The translations under genes were made by a program, and so were the position numbers. Source: Streptomyces sp. NBC_00353 (GTDB lineage: Bacteria > Actinomycetota > Actinomycetes > Streptomycetales > Streptomycetaceae). From it: a DNA stretch of 64,000 nucleotides. Numbering within the stretch: position 1 is the stretch's first letter; each line of letters starts with the position of its first letter. The stretch covers positions 8,429,501 to 8,493,500 of the forward strand of contig NZ_CP107985.1 in the NCBI RefSeq assembly GCF_036108815.1. Reading direction: 5' to 3'. The notes under the pieces were generated by a model that saw only the letters and a program-made list of their open reading frames with translations, was not told the DNA's origin and ran no database searches. Below are positions 26,575-36,351 of this stretch, piece by piece.

Positions 26575-27885
26575 ATGCGGTCGGGCATTTTCACTCAGGG
26601 CACGCGTACGGCGAGATGGACCGCAGCGGGTGCGGCCATGGTAATGGCCGGTCTGCTGGCGGGTTGCGGTACGAGCGGGGGCAGCGGTAGCGACGGTGGA
26701 ACCATCACCGCATACGTCTACGGCGATGACGCGGTCAAGGTTCAGCAGGCCGCGGTCACGAAGTTCAACAAGACCTCCAAGGTCAAGGTCAAGCTGGTGT
26801 CGGTCCCCGGCACCGACTACGTCAACAAGCTCCGCAGCGCAATGGGCTCGCCCAGCGCGCCCGACGTGTTCTTCAACTGGGGTGGCGGCTCGATCAAGCC
26901 GTACGTCGACGCGAAGCAGCTTGTCGACCTCACCTCCACCGTGAAGAACGACGCCACGCTCAAGGACGGATTCCTTCCGTCGATCATGACGGCGGGCAGT
27001 CTCGACGGGAAGATCTACGGCGTGCCGATGCGCGGCATGCAGCCCGTGATGCTCTTCTACAACAAGACGCTCTTCGCCGAGAACAAGCTTGAGGCCCCCA
27101 AGACCTGGGAGGACCTGCAGAACGCCATCACCACCTTCAAGGCCAAGGGCATCACGCCCTTCGCTCTCGGCGGCGCCGACAAGTGGCCCGAGCTGATGTG
27201 GATGGAGTACCTGCTCGACCGGATCGGCGGACCCGAGGTCTTCCAGAAGATCCAGAACGGCGACACCTCCGGCTGGGGCGACCCGGCAGTGCTGAAGGCG
27301 GCCCAGACCGTCAAGGAGCTCGTCGACCAGGGTGCCTTCGGCAAGAACTTCAACTCCGTCGACTACGGCAACGGTGGCGCGCCCACGCTCCTCAACAAGG
27401 GCAAGGCCGCCATGCACCTCATGGGCTCGTGGGAGTACTCGACCCAGCTGGGCAAGGCGCCGGAGTTCGCCAAGAAGGACCTGGGCTGGACCGCCTTCCC
27501 GACCGTGGCCGGCGGCGTCGGCGACGCGGCGGACGTGGTGGGCAACCCGACCAACTACTGGTCGATCAACGCGCGCACCAAGCACAAGGACGCCGCGATC
27601 GCCTTCCTGAAGACGATGGCCTCGCAGGAGTACGCCAAGGCCCTGGTCGACAACGGGGACATCCCCACCACGTCCAACGCGGCCTCGATGCTCAGCACGT
27701 CGCCCAACCCGCAGTTCGCCAACGACCAGTACAGCCTGGTCCAGAAGGCGCCCAGCTTCACGCTCTCGTGGGACCAGGCACTGGAGTCCCAGTACGCCAC
27801 CCCGCTGCTCACCGAGCTCAGCAAGCTGTTCGCCGGCAAGTCCACCCCTGAGCAGTTCGTCGCAGCGATGAAGGCCGTCAAGTAA
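26575..27885 (+). CDS. bxlE: Sugar ABC transporter substrate-binding lipoprotein, BxlE-like
   Basis: 436 aa. A lipoprotein signal with lipobox LLAGC puts the acylated Cys at residue 31. The rest is an extracellular solute-binding protein of the family 1 type used by oligosaccharide importers (KVQQAAVTKFNKTSKVKVKL, then ARTKHKDAAIAFLKTMASQEYA). It binds the imported sugar, xylobiose by context. ATG 26575 follows AGAGGTG. The gene leads the operon: the first permease starts 2 nt after its stop. The ATPase is absent here, as usual in Streptomyces where a shared MsiK-type ATPase serves several importers. Confidence 0.88.
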   Translation: MRSGIFTQGTRTARWTAAGAAMVMAGLLAGCGTSGGSGSDGGTITAYVYGDDAVKVQQAAVTKFNKTSKVKVKLVSVPGTDYVNKLRSAMGSPSAPDVFFNWGGGSIKPYVDAKQLVDLTSTVKNDATLKDGFLPSIMTAGSLDGKIYGVPMRGMQPVMLFYNKTLFAENKLEAPKTWEDLQNAITTFKAKGITPFALGGADKWPELMWMEYLLDRIGGPEVFQKIQNGDTSGWGDPAVLKAAQTVKELVDQGAFGKNFNSVDYGNGGAPTLLNKGKAAMHLMGSWEYSTQLGKAPEFAKKDLGWTAFPTVAGGVGDAADVVGNPTNYWSINARTKHKDAAIAFLKTMASQEYAKALVDNGDIPTTSNAASMLSTSPNPQFANDQYSLVQKAPSFTLSWDQALESQYATPLLTELSKLFAGKSTPEQFVAAMKAVK

Positions 27886-27887
27886 GC

Positions 27888-28817
27888 ATGTCCCACCACA
27901 CTCCGCACGTGAAGACGCGTGGGGGCAGGAAGACGGCCGTCGGCAACGTCGGCCGTCCTCCGGTCAGCTGGGCTCTGCCCGGCATCCTCTTCTTCGCCGT
28001 CTTCGCGATCGTCCCGCTGGCGATCGCCGTCTATCTCTCCTTCTGCCAGTGGGACGGGCTGAACTCCCCGACCCCGACGGGCCTGGACAACTGGACCCGG
28101 CTGTTCAAGGACCCGGAATTCCGCCAGGCCGCCTGGCTGAGCCTTCTGCTGACCACCATCAGCTGGGCCTTCCAGACCCCTGTGGCACTGCTCCTCGGTG
28201 TCTGGGCAGCGGGCCGGCAGCGCAGCAGGGCCGTGCTCTCCGCGGTCTTCTTCATCCCGCTGCTGCTCTCGACCACCGCCATCGCCATGCTCTTCCACGC
28301 CCTGCTGGACCCCAACTTCGGCGTGATCACGGAGATAGGGCCCTGGTTCGGGATCGACCCGAACATCATGGGATCCTCCACCGGCGCCCTGCTCACCGTG
28401 GCGTTCGTCGGCGGCTGGCAGTTCATGCCGTTCCACACCCTGATCTACCAGGGCGGCGCCCGGCAGATACCCGAGGTGCTGTACCAGGCGGCCGAAATGG
28501 ATGGCGCCGGCATGTTCCGGCAGTTCTTCCACATCACTCTGCCGCAGCTGCGCCACACCATCACGACCTCCTCGGTTCTGATGATCGTCGGCTCGCTGAC
28601 GTACTTCGACACCGTGCTGATCATGACCAAGGGCGGTCCCGGCACGGACACCACGGTCCTGCCGTATCTGATGTACCGGACCGGCTTCCAGACCTACGAC
28701 CTCGGCTATGCCGCGGCGATCGCCACGGCCCTGGTCGTGGTGGCCACCGCCCTGTCGCTGATCCTGGTCCGCTTCAGCGGCTTCGGGAACATGCGGTCCA
28801 CCCGGGAAGGTATGTGA
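27888..28817 (+). CDS. bxlF: Sugar ABC transporter permease, BxlF-like
   Basis: 309 aa, six membrane helices, MalF-type. The cytoplasmic EAA loop reads EVLYQAAEMDGAGMFRQFFHITLP, visible as YQAAEMDGAG and FHITLPQL. It forms the channel with the next protein. The start is 2 nt after the binding-protein stop and the next gene starts 4 nt after its stop, so all are one operon. Confidence 0.88.
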   Translation: MSHHTPHVKTRGGRKTAVGNVGRPPVSWALPGILFFAVFAIVPLAIAVYLSFCQWDGLNSPTPTGLDNWTRLFKDPEFRQAAWLSLLLTTISWAFQTPVALLLGVWAAGRQRSRAVLSAVFFIPLLLSTTAIAMLFHALLDPNFGVITEIGPWFGIDPNIMGSSTGALLTVAFVGGWQFMPFHTLIYQGGARQIPEVLYQAAEMDGAGMFRQFFHITLPQLRHTITTSSVLMIVGSLTYFDTVLIMTKGGPGTDTTVLPYLMYRTGFQTYDLGYAAAIATALVVVATALSLILVRFSGFGNMRSTREGM

Positions 28818-28821
28818 CGAG

Positions 28822-29715
28822 ATGTCAATCGACACCCGCCCCGAGGCGCCGGCGATGTCGCCCGCGATCCGACGTCATGGGGCCGCCGCCCGCCGCAGCA
28901 AGCGCTGGGGCAACCCACTGGCCGGTCTGGGCTCGCTGGTCTGGCTCGTCATCGTGGTCGTACCGATCTACACGCTGATCTCCTCGTCGCTGATGCACCA
29001 GGACGAGGCGCTCAACGGGGACCCGCTGGCCTTCCCCACCCACCCGACGCTCGACAACTACAACACCGTGCTGCACAGCGGCTTCTCCACGATGCTCGTC
29101 AACACGGCGATCGTCGCGGCGTCCACGGTGGCCATCGTGCTGCTCCTCGCGGTGCCCGTCGCCTACGTGGCGGTGCGCACCCGCAGCCGGCTCTCCTCGC
29201 TCGCCTTCCGGACCTTCCTGCTCGGCGTGGCGATCCCGGCGCAGGCGGTGATCGTGCCGCTGTATCTGCTCATCGGCAAGATGGGGCTCTACGACACCCT
29301 GCCCGCAATCATCCTGCCGACCGCCGCTTTCGCGATGCCGGTGGCGGTACTGGTGCTCAGCGGCACCATGCGCGATGTCTCCGAGGAGATGTACGAGGCG
29401 ATGGCGCTCGACGGCGCCTCGCCCCTGCGGATGCTGTGGCAGCTGGCCATCCCGATGTCCAAGGCCGGCATCAGCACGGTGGCGATCTACACGGCGCTCC
29501 AGGCGTGGAACGGCTTCCTCTTCCCGCTGATCCTGACGCAGTCGGAGGAGAACCGGGTACTGACCCTCGGTCTCTTCAACTTCATGACCCAGTTCGGAGT
29601 CAACATCCCCGCCGTTCTGGCCGCGATCGTCCTCTCCGTCGTACCCATCTTCGCCGTCTACCTCGTGGCTCGGAAGGCGCTGATCAACGGACTGATGGGG
29701 GTGGGCGGCAAGTAA
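28822..29715 (+). CDS. bxlG: Sugar ABC transporter permease, BxlG-like
   Basis: 297 aa, six membrane helices, MalG-type. The EAA loop is EMYEAMALDGASPLRMLWQLAIP, visible as YEAMALDGAS and LWQLAIPM. Second half of the transmembrane channel. It ends LINGLMGVGGK, a common C-terminus in this group. The beta-xylosidase gene follows after 52 nt. Confidence 0.88.
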   Translation: MSIDTRPEAPAMSPAIRRHGAAARRSKRWGNPLAGLGSLVWLVIVVVPIYTLISSSLMHQDEALNGDPLAFPTHPTLDNYNTVLHSGFSTMLVNTAIVAASTVAIVLLLAVPVAYVAVRTRSRLSSLAFRTFLLGVAIPAQAVIVPLYLLIGKMGLYDTLPAIILPTAAFAMPVAVLVLSGTMRDVSEEMYEAMALDGASPLRMLWQLAIPMSKAGISTVAIYTALQAWNGFLFPLILTQSEENRVLTLGLFNFMTQFGVNIPAVLAAIVLSVVPIFAVYLVARKALINGLMGVGGK

Positions 29716-29767
29716 CGCACCCACGCCGCCCCGCACTACCGCACTCATGAGAGGAACCCCTGCCGCC

Positions 29768-32158
29768 ATGGCAATCCCCCCTGCCCCGCATGCCCACCAG
29801 GCCTCCCGGCCCACCGCCGTCGACGGCCCGTGGCGCGACCCTTCACTCACCCCCGAGACACGGGTGGCCGACCTCGTCGCCCGGATGACGCTGGAGGAGA
29901 AGGCCGCGCAGCTGTACGGAGTCTGGGTGGGCGCCGACGCGGACGGTGACGGGGTCGCACCGCACCAGAACGACATGGTCGACCCGGTCGACTGGGACGA
30001 GCTCACCACCCGCGGCCTCGGCCAGCTGACCAGGCCGTTCGGTACCGCCCCGGTGGACCCCGGCGTCGGCGCCGTCTCCCTGGCCCGCGCCCAGGAGCGG
30101 ATCGTGGAGGCCGGACGGTTCGGTATCCCGGCGCTCGCCCACGAGGAGTGCCTCGCGGGCTTCACCGCCTGGGGCGCCACCGCGTACCCCGTCCCGCTGT
30201 CCTGGGGAGCCGCCTGGAACCCGGAGCTGGTCACCGAGATGGCCCACCGCATCGGCCGCGACATGCGGTCGGTGGGCATCCACCAGGGGCTGGCACCCGT
30301 CCTCGACGTGGTGCGCGACCTGCGCTGGGGCCGAGTGGAGGAGACCATCGGCGAGGACCCGTACCTGGTCGCCACCATCGGCACCGCGTACGTCCGCGGC
30401 CTGGAATCCGCCGGGATCGTCGCCACTCTCAAGCACTTCGCCGGATACGCCGCCTCGGCGGGCGCCCGCAACCTGGCTCCGGTCCGGGCCGGTGTGCGCG
30501 AGATGGCCGACGTCGTCCTCCCGCCCTTCGAGATGGCGCTGCGGGAAGGGGGCGCCCGCTCGGTGATGCACTCGTACGCCGAGATCGACGGCGTGCCCGC
30601 GGCGGCCGACCCGGCGCTGCTCACCGAGCTGCTCAGGGACACCTGGGGGTTCGACGGCACCGTCGTCGCCGACTACTTCGGCATCGGCTTCCTGGAGACA
30701 CTGCACAAGGTCGCCGCGGACCGCGGCGACGCCGCCCGCCTCGCGCTGAACGCCGGGGTCGACGTGGAACTTCCCACCGTCCGCAGTTACGGCGATGCGC
30801 TCGTCGCCGCCGTGCGCGACGGCTCCGTGGCCGAGGAGCTGGTCGACCGGGCGCTGAACCGGGTCCTGCTGCAGAAGTGCGAACTCGGACTGCTCGACCC
30901 GGAATGGTCGCCGCTGCCGGCCGTGCTGATCGGGGCGGACCCCGAGCAGGCACGTGCCACGGTGGACCTCGACCCGCCGGAGAACCGGGCACTCGCCCGG
31001 CAGCTGGCCGAGCAGGCCGTCGTGCTGCTCGCCAACCCCGGCGATGCGCTGCCGTTGCGCGGCGACGGCCGGATCGCGGTCGTCGGCCCACGCGCCGACG
31101 ACGCCCTGGCCATGCTCGGCTGCTACTCCTTCCCCAGCCACGTGGGGGTCTCGCACCCCGAGGTGCCGATGGGAATCGACATTCCGACCGTCCTCGAAGC
31201 GCTGCGGGGGGAGTTCCCCGGCGCGGACATCGGCTCGGCGGCCGGCTGCGACGTGGACGGCACGGACACCTCCGGCATCGAGGCGGCGGCCGAACTCGCC
31301 CGCCACAGCGATGTGTGCGTCGCCGTGCTCGGCGACCGGGCCGGGCTGTTCGGCCGCGGCACCTCCGGTGAGGGCTGCGACGCCGCCGACCTCGCCCTGC
31401 CCGGTGTCCAGGGTGAGCTGCTCGACGCACTGCTGGCCACCGGAACCCCGGTGATCCTCGTGCTGCTGACGGGCCGTCCGTATGCGCTGGGCCGCTGGGC
31501 GGACCGGACGGCTGCCACCGTGCAGGCGTTCTTCCCCGGCGAGGAGGGCGGTCCGGCACTGGCCGGTGTGCTCTCCGGCCGGGTGAACCCCTCCGGCCGG
31601 CTGCCGGTCGGCGTCCCGCACGGCCCGGGCGGCCAGCCGTGGACGTATCTGCAACCGCCGCTGGGGCTGGCGAGCGGGGTCAGCAATCTGGACCCGACGC
31701 CGCTCTACCCCTTCGGACACGGCCTGTCGTACACCTCGTTCGAGTGGGAGGCCGGCGCCGCTGCCCCGGCCGAGCTCCCCACCGACGGCTCCACCGACAT
31801 CGAACTCACCGTCCGCAACAGCGGGGACCGCGAAGGCGCCGAGGTGGTGCAGCTCTACGTGCACGACCCGGTCGCCCAGACCACCCGCCCGGAGTCGCGG
31901 CTGATCGGGTACGCCCGGGTGCAGCTCGCCGCCGGGCAGACCCGACGCGTGCGGTTCCACTTCCATGCCGATCTGGTGTCCTTCACCGGTATCGGCGGCC
32001 GACGGATCGTCGAACCCGGCGATCTCGAACTGCGGCTCGCGACATCCAGCGCGGCCGACGACGTCGAGCAGACCGTGAAGCTACGGCTCACCGGTCCCGA
32101 GCGCACGGTCGATCACCGGCGCCGCCTCGTCTGCGACACGTCGATCGAACTGATCTGA
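29768..32158 (+). CDS. bxlA: GH3 beta-xylosidase, BxlA-like, intracellular
   Basis: 796 aa, no signal peptide. GH3 N-terminal TIM barrel (VATLKHFAGYAAS; nucleophile Asp in GTVVADYFGIG) followed by the alpha/beta sandwich domain and a C-terminal fibronectin-III-like domain (GDREGAEVVQLYVHDP). It hydrolyses imported xylobiose or xylo-oligosaccharides to xylose. ATG 29768 with GAGGAA about 12 nt upstream is preferred to ATG 29747, which lacks a ribosome binding site. Last gene of the transporter operon. The cytoplasmic location fits processing after import. Confidence 0.9.
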   Translation: MAIPPAPHAHQASRPTAVDGPWRDPSLTPETRVADLVARMTLEEKAAQLYGVWVGADADGDGVAPHQNDMVDPVDWDELTTRGLGQLTRPFGTAPVDPGVGAVSLARAQERIVEAGRFGIPALAHEECLAGFTAWGATAYPVPLSWGAAWNPELVTEMAHRIGRDMRSVGIHQGLAPVLDVVRDLRWGRVEETIGEDPYLVATIGTAYVRGLESAGIVATLKHFAGYAASAGARNLAPVRAGVREMADVVLPPFEMALREGGARSVMHSYAEIDGVPAAADPALLTELLRDTWGFDGTVVADYFGIGFLETLHKVAADRGDAARLALNAGVDVELPTVRSYGDALVAAVRDGSVAEELVDRALNRVLLQKCELGLLDPEWSPLPAVLIGADPEQARATVDLDPPENRALARQLAEQAVVLLANPGDALPLRGDGRIAVVGPRADDALAMLGCYSFPSHVGVSHPEVPMGIDIPTVLEALRGEFPGADIGSAAGCDVDGTDTSGIEAAAELARHSDVCVAVLGDRAGLFGRGTSGEGCDAADLALPGVQGELLDALLATGTPVILVLLTGRPYALGRWADRTAATVQAFFPGEEGGPALAGVLSGRVNPSGRLPVGVPHGPGGQPWTYLQPPLGLASGVSNLDPTPLYPFGHGLSYTSFEWEAGAAAPAELPTDGSTDIELTVRNSGDREGAEVVQLYVHDPVAQTTRPESRLIGYARVQLAAGQTRRVRFHFHADLVSFTGIGGRRIVEPGDLELRLATSSAADDVEQTVKLRLTGPERTVDHRRRLVCDTSIELI

Positions 32159-32183
32159 ATCCGCCCTTACTTGAGGGCCCGGG

Positions 32184-32208
32184 CCTCCCCGCTCCAGCTG
32201 CGGGGAGG
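32184..32208 (+). terminator. Hairpin between bxlA and the xylanase gene
   Basis: Perfect 9-bp stem (CCTCCCCGC with its complement), arms 32184-32192 and 32200-32208, 7-nt loop, 26 nt after the bxlA stop. It precedes the second operator, so the xylanase probably has its own promoter. Confidence 0.65.
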
Positions 32209-32209
32209 A

Positions 32210-32226
32210 TCCCGAAACTTTCGACT
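32210..32226. promoter_or_regulatory. Predicted BxlR operator before the GH10 xylanase
   Basis: TCCCGAAACTTTCGACT matches the bxlE site at 15 of 17 positions, with CGAA/TTCG halves at 32213-32223. It lies 27 bp before the xylanase start, so the secreted xylanase should be induced together with the xylobiose importer. Confidence 0.7.
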
Positions 32227-32253
32227 CGGTACATTCCATCGAAGGGACATGTC

Positions 32254-33354
32254 ATGCGCAAGGCAACTCAGGCTGCCGTCGTCGGCACCGCCGCCGCAGC
32301 CCTGCTGGTCTCCACGTTCACTGTCGCCGCCAGCGCCACCCCCGAGAACGCCGCCCACCACACCAAGCCGAAGAGCGACACCGCGGCCAAGACTCTCGGC
32401 GCCCTCGGCAAGCGCGCCGACCTGCGGATCGGCACGGCGGTCGACATGTCGGCGCTCGCCTCCGACGCGCCCTACCGGGCCAAGGCCGCGGGGGAGTTCT
32501 CCTCGGTCACCCCGGAGAACGTCATGAAGTGGGAGGCCGTCGAGCCGCAGCGCGGCACGTACAACTGGGCTCCCGCCGACGAGCTGGTGGACTTCGCCAA
32601 GGAGAACGGCCAGCTGGTCCGGGGGCACACCCTGGTCTGGCACAGCCAGCTGCCCGCCTGGCTGAACAACGGTGACTTCACGGCCGACGAGCTGCGGGAG
32701 ATCCTGCACAAGCACATCACCGACGAGGTGACCCACTTCAAGGGCAAGATCTGGCAGTGGGACGTCGTCAACGAGGCCTTCAACGACGACGGCACCATGC
32801 GCAACAGCATCTGGCTGCAGAAGCTCGGCCCCGGCTACATCGCCGACGCCTTCCGCTGGGCGCACCAGGCCGACCCCAAGGCCACGCTCTTCATCAACGA
32901 CTACAACATCGAGGGCGTCAACGCGAAGAGCACCGCCCTCTACAACCTCGTCGTACAGCTCCGTAAGGAGCACGTGCCGGTTCACGGCGTCGGCATCCAG
33001 GGCCACCTGGACGTTCAGTACAGCGCCCCGCACGACATTGCCACCAACATGAAGCGCTTCGACGACCTCGGTCTGGAGACCGCGATCACCGAGGCCGACG
33101 TCCGCATCCCGATGCCCGCCGACAACACCGAGCTGGAGGCGCAGGCGGAGGCCTACGACGTACTGCTGCGGGGCTGCCTGCTGACCGAGCACTGCACCGA
33201 CTTCACGGTGTGGGGCTTCACCGACAAGTACTCCTGGGTTCCCGGCGTCTTCACGGGCGAGGGCGCGGCGAACATCCTCGACGAGAACTACAAGGCCAAG
33301 GCCGCGTACAACGCGATGAGCCAGGACCTGACGCTGGCCGCAGGCAGGGACTGA
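32254..33354 (+). CDS. Secreted GH10 endo-1,4-beta-xylanase
   Basis: 366 aa. Sec signal peptide of about 28 residues (ending VAASATPENAA), then a single GH10 barrel without a carbohydrate-binding module. The acid/base Glu174 is in WDVVNEAF and the nucleophile Glu280 in AITEADVR. It cleaves the xylan backbone outside the cell to oligosaccharides for the BxlEFG importer. It has its own operator and follows a terminator. The short, module-free form is typical of the smaller Streptomyces xylanases. Confidence 0.93.
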   Translation: MRKATQAAVVGTAAAALLVSTFTVAASATPENAAHHTKPKSDTAAKTLGALGKRADLRIGTAVDMSALASDAPYRAKAAGEFSSVTPENVMKWEAVEPQRGTYNWAPADELVDFAKENGQLVRGHTLVWHSQLPAWLNNGDFTADELREILHKHITDEVTHFKGKIWQWDVVNEAFNDDGTMRNSIWLQKLGPGYIADAFRWAHQADPKATLFINDYNIEGVNAKSTALYNLVVQLRKEHVPVHGVGIQGHLDVQYSAPHDIATNMKRFDDLGLETAITEADVRIPMPADNTELEAQAEAYDVLLRGCLLTEHCTDFTVWGFTDKYSWVPGVFTGEGAANILDENYKAKAAYNAMSQDLTLAAGRD

Positions 33355-33391
33355 AAGCGCACATGATCAACAGCACGGTGGAGGCAGTGCG

Positions 33392-34660
33392 GTGACGGAC
33401 GGCCTCCGGATCCATGCAGTGAAGATCACCCCGGTCGCCTTCCGTGACCCGGCGCTGCTGAACGCGGTCGGCGTGCACGAACCGTACGCCCTGCGTGCGA
33501 TCGTCGAGGTGGACACCGGCGAAGGCCTCGTCGGCCTCGGCGAGACCTATGCCGACGAAGGTCATCTGCGCCGGCTGCGGGCGGCTGCGGACGCCCTCAT
33601 CGGAATGGACGCGTACGCGCTCGGTGCCATGCACCGCAAGGTCGCCGAAGTCCTCTCCTCGGACAACGGAGTCGGCGGCTCCGGACTGACCGGGATGATC
33701 ACCACCAGCAGTGCCGTGGACCGGGTGTTCTCCCCGTTCGAAGTGGCCTGCCTGGACCTCCAGGGCAAGGCTGCCGGTCGCCCGGTCAGCGACCTGCTCG
33801 GCGGAGCGGTGCGCGAGTCCGTGCCGTTCAGCGCGTACCTCTTCTACAAGTGGGCCGCGCACCCGGGACAGGAGCCGGACGGCTGGGGTGCGGCACTGGA
33901 TCCGGAGGCCGTCGTCGCCCAGGCGCGCCGGATGATCTCCGAGTACGGCTTCACCGCGATCAAGCTCAAGGGCGGTGTCCGGCCGCCCGCGGAGGAGGTC
34001 GAGGCGGTCCTCGCACTGCGCGAGGCCTTCCCCGACGTGCCGCTGCGGCTCGATCCCAACGCGGCATGGAGCGTGGAGACCTCGGTCGAGGTGGCCCGCC
34101 GCCTGGAAGGTGTCCTCGAGTACCTGGAGGACCCGACGCCCGAGCTGGACGGCATGGCGCAGGTGGCCAGGCAGACGCCGATCCCGCTGGCCACCAACAT
34201 GTGCGTCGTCGCGTTCGAGCATCTGGCGCCCGCGGTCGCGCAGGGGTCGGTCCAGGTGGTGCTCTCCGACCACCACTACTGGGGCGGCCTGCACCGCTCC
34301 AAGCTGCTCTCCGGCATCTGCGACAACTTCGCCATGGGGTTGTCCATGCACTCCAACTCGCATCTGGGGATCAGCCTGGCCGCGATGACCCATCTGGCGG
34401 CCGCCACGCCGAACCTCACCTACGCCTGTGACACCCACTGGCCGTGGAAGACCGAGGAAGTCGTGGAGCCGGGCGCGCTGACGTTCACCGACGGGGCCGT
34501 GCGGGTTCCGAAGGGGCCGGGGCTCGGCGTCGAACTCGACCGCGACGCACTCGCCCGCCTGCACGAGCAGTACCTCGACTGCGGTCTGCGCAACCGGGAC
34601 GACACCGGTTACATGCAGCGGATCGACCCCCACTACGAGGAGAAGACTCCGCGCTGGTGA
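33392..34660 (+). CDS. gudD: Enolase-superfamily sugar-acid dehydratase, glucarate dehydratase-like
   Basis: 422 aa. The first base pair KLK (Lys191/Lys193 in TAIKLKGG), metal ligands in LRLDPNAAWS and YLEDPTPELDG, and the His320/His324 pair in SMHSNSHLG match the glucarate dehydratase subgroup. It would convert D-glucarate to 5-keto-4-deoxyglucarate. GTG start with GGAGG about 8 nt upstream. Between the xylanase, a symporter and an alpha-glucuronidase it is best explained as handling acid derived from xylan glucuronic acid side chains. The uronate dehydrogenase and the next catabolic enzyme are not in this window. Confidence 0.8.
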   Translation: MTDGLRIHAVKITPVAFRDPALLNAVGVHEPYALRAIVEVDTGEGLVGLGETYADEGHLRRLRAAADALIGMDAYALGAMHRKVAEVLSSDNGVGGSGLTGMITTSSAVDRVFSPFEVACLDLQGKAAGRPVSDLLGGAVRESVPFSAYLFYKWAAHPGQEPDGWGAALDPEAVVAQARRMISEYGFTAIKLKGGVRPPAEEVEAVLALREAFPDVPLRLDPNAAWSVETSVEVARRLEGVLEYLEDPTPELDGMAQVARQTPIPLATNMCVVAFEHLAPAVAQGSVQVVLSDHHYWGGLHRSKLLSGICDNFAMGLSMHSNSHLGISLAAMTHLAAATPNLTYACDTHWPWKTEEVVEPGALTFTDGAVRVPKGPGLGVELDRDALARLHEQYLDCGLRNRDDTGYMQRIDPHYEEKTPRW

Positions 34661-34721
34661 GCGGCGGCGGCCCACGGCTGCCGCAGTACCTCCGCGCATC
34701 ACAGCATTCCAAGGAGCATTC

Positions 34722-36257
34722 ATGGCTTGGCTCGACTGGGCCGCCCTCGGCGGCTATTTCCTGGTGATGCTGCTCATCGGCCTCTGGTCGCACCGCCGCG
34801 TCGGTGATGTGAGCGACTACTTCACCGGTGGCGGCCGGATGCCCTGGTGGCTGTCCGGCATCTCCCACCACATGTCCGGATACAGCGCCGCCGTGTTCGT
34901 CGCCTACGCGGCCATCGCGTACAGCTACGGCATCACCGTCTACGTCTGGGCGTTCCTGCCGCTCGCGCTGGGCACCGGTGTGGGTGCCTGGCTGTTCGCG
35001 CCGCGCTGGAACCGGCTGAGGCAGCGTTACGCGGTCGCCTCGCCGCTCGAATATCTCGCCAAGCGCTACAACGTGCCCACCCAGCAGGCGCTCGCCTGGA
35101 GCGGCGCCCTGCTCAAGGTGTTCGACGTGGCCGCCAAGTGGGCGTCCGTCGCCGTGCTGCTCAATGTGTTCACCGGCATGTCGATGACGGCCGGCATCCT
35201 GATCACCGGCGTCGTCACCCTGCTCTACTGCACCGTGGGCGGGCTCTGGGCCGACGCGCTCACCGACTTCGGGCAGTTCGTCATCCAGGGCATCGCGGCG
35301 CTCGCCATGGTCTGGGTGGTGCTGGACCGTCTGGGCGACGGCATCTCCGGTCTGGGCACGATCTGGCACAAGCTGCCCGAGGGACACGGTCACCCGCTGG
35401 TCGGCTCCTACACCGCCACCTTCCTCGGCGCATACGTCGTCGTGAAGTTCTTCGAGTACAACGGCGGCATGTGGAACCTGGCCCAGCGCTACATGGCCAC
35501 GGACACCCCGCAGGCCGCCCGCCGTTCGGCCGGGCTCTCCGCGCTGCTGTACGTGATCTGGCCCGCGGTCCTGCTCTTCCCGCCCGTCGCCGCGGCCGTC
35601 CTGCTGCCGGACATCGCCGAACCGCAGAAGGTCTACGCGCTGATGGCGGAGTCGTACCTGCCGGCCGGACTGGTGGGGCTGACGCTCGCCGGGATGTTCT
35701 CGCACACCATGGCCATGGCCTCGTCGGACGCCAACGCCGTCTCCGCGGTCGTCACCCGGGACATCATCCCGGCGGTCGTGCGCCGCGCCAAGGAACTGCC
35801 GCCGGCGACCGGACTGCTCATCGCCCGCGTGTGCACGGTCGTCTTCATCACCGTGAGCATGCTCGTCGCCATCGAGGCGGATCACTTCGGCGGGGTGCTG
35901 GGCATCATCGTCGGTCTGGTCGCGGCCGTGATGGGGCCGATCTCCATCCCCATGCTGCTGGGGCTGCTGCCTCTCTTCCGCAAGTGCGGGCCGCGCGCCG
36001 CCCTGTCCTCCTGGGCGCTGGGGCTGCTGGGCTACGTCCTGGTGAAGTTCGTGCTGGAGAGCACGGACCAGACCGTCATCATCGTGACTCCGCTGGTGAC
36101 CTCGCTGGTGGTGTACGTGGTGGTGGGCCTGCTCAGCCCGGAGCCCGACGCGACGGCCGACGCGATCGTGGCCGCGGTGTCGCCCGCCCCCGACGGTGAC
36201 AGCGAGCCGGTGGCTGCCGCGGTGCCGCAGGCCGCCGTGCCCGGCGCCTCCGACTGA
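34722..36257 (+). CDS. Sodium:solute symporter (SSS family)
   Basis: 511 aa with about 13 membrane helices. Family features include YFTGGGRMPWWLSGISHHMSG near the N-terminus and FEYNGGMWNLAQRYMA in the middle, quoted here as GGGRMPWWLSG and WNLAQRYMA. It imports a small solute with sodium. AAGGAG precedes the ATG. Its place between a sugar-acid dehydratase and an alpha-glucuronidase suggests uptake of glucuronic or 4-O-methylglucuronic acid. The substrate is an inference. Confidence 0.87.
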   Translation: MAWLDWAALGGYFLVMLLIGLWSHRRVGDVSDYFTGGGRMPWWLSGISHHMSGYSAAVFVAYAAIAYSYGITVYVWAFLPLALGTGVGAWLFAPRWNRLRQRYAVASPLEYLAKRYNVPTQQALAWSGALLKVFDVAAKWASVAVLLNVFTGMSMTAGILITGVVTLLYCTVGGLWADALTDFGQFVIQGIAALAMVWVVLDRLGDGISGLGTIWHKLPEGHGHPLVGSYTATFLGAYVVVKFFEYNGGMWNLAQRYMATDTPQAARRSAGLSALLYVIWPAVLLFPPVAAAVLLPDIAEPQKVYALMAESYLPAGLVGLTLAGMFSHTMAMASSDANAVSAVVTRDIIPAVVRRAKELPPATGLLIARVCTVVFITVSMLVAIEADHFGGVLGIIVGLVAAVMGPISIPMLLGLLPLFRKCGPRAALSSWALGLLGYVLVKFVLESTDQTVIIVTPLVTSLVVYVVVGLLSPEPDATADAIVAAVSPAPDGDSEPVAAAVPQAAVPGASD

Positions 36258-36351
36258 CGAGGTTCCGAACCCCGTACCCCCTACCCGACAACTCGTCAAG
36301 GTGCACACCCGTCCAATTTGTCATGGGTGTGAACAAAACTGGGAGAGCAGT

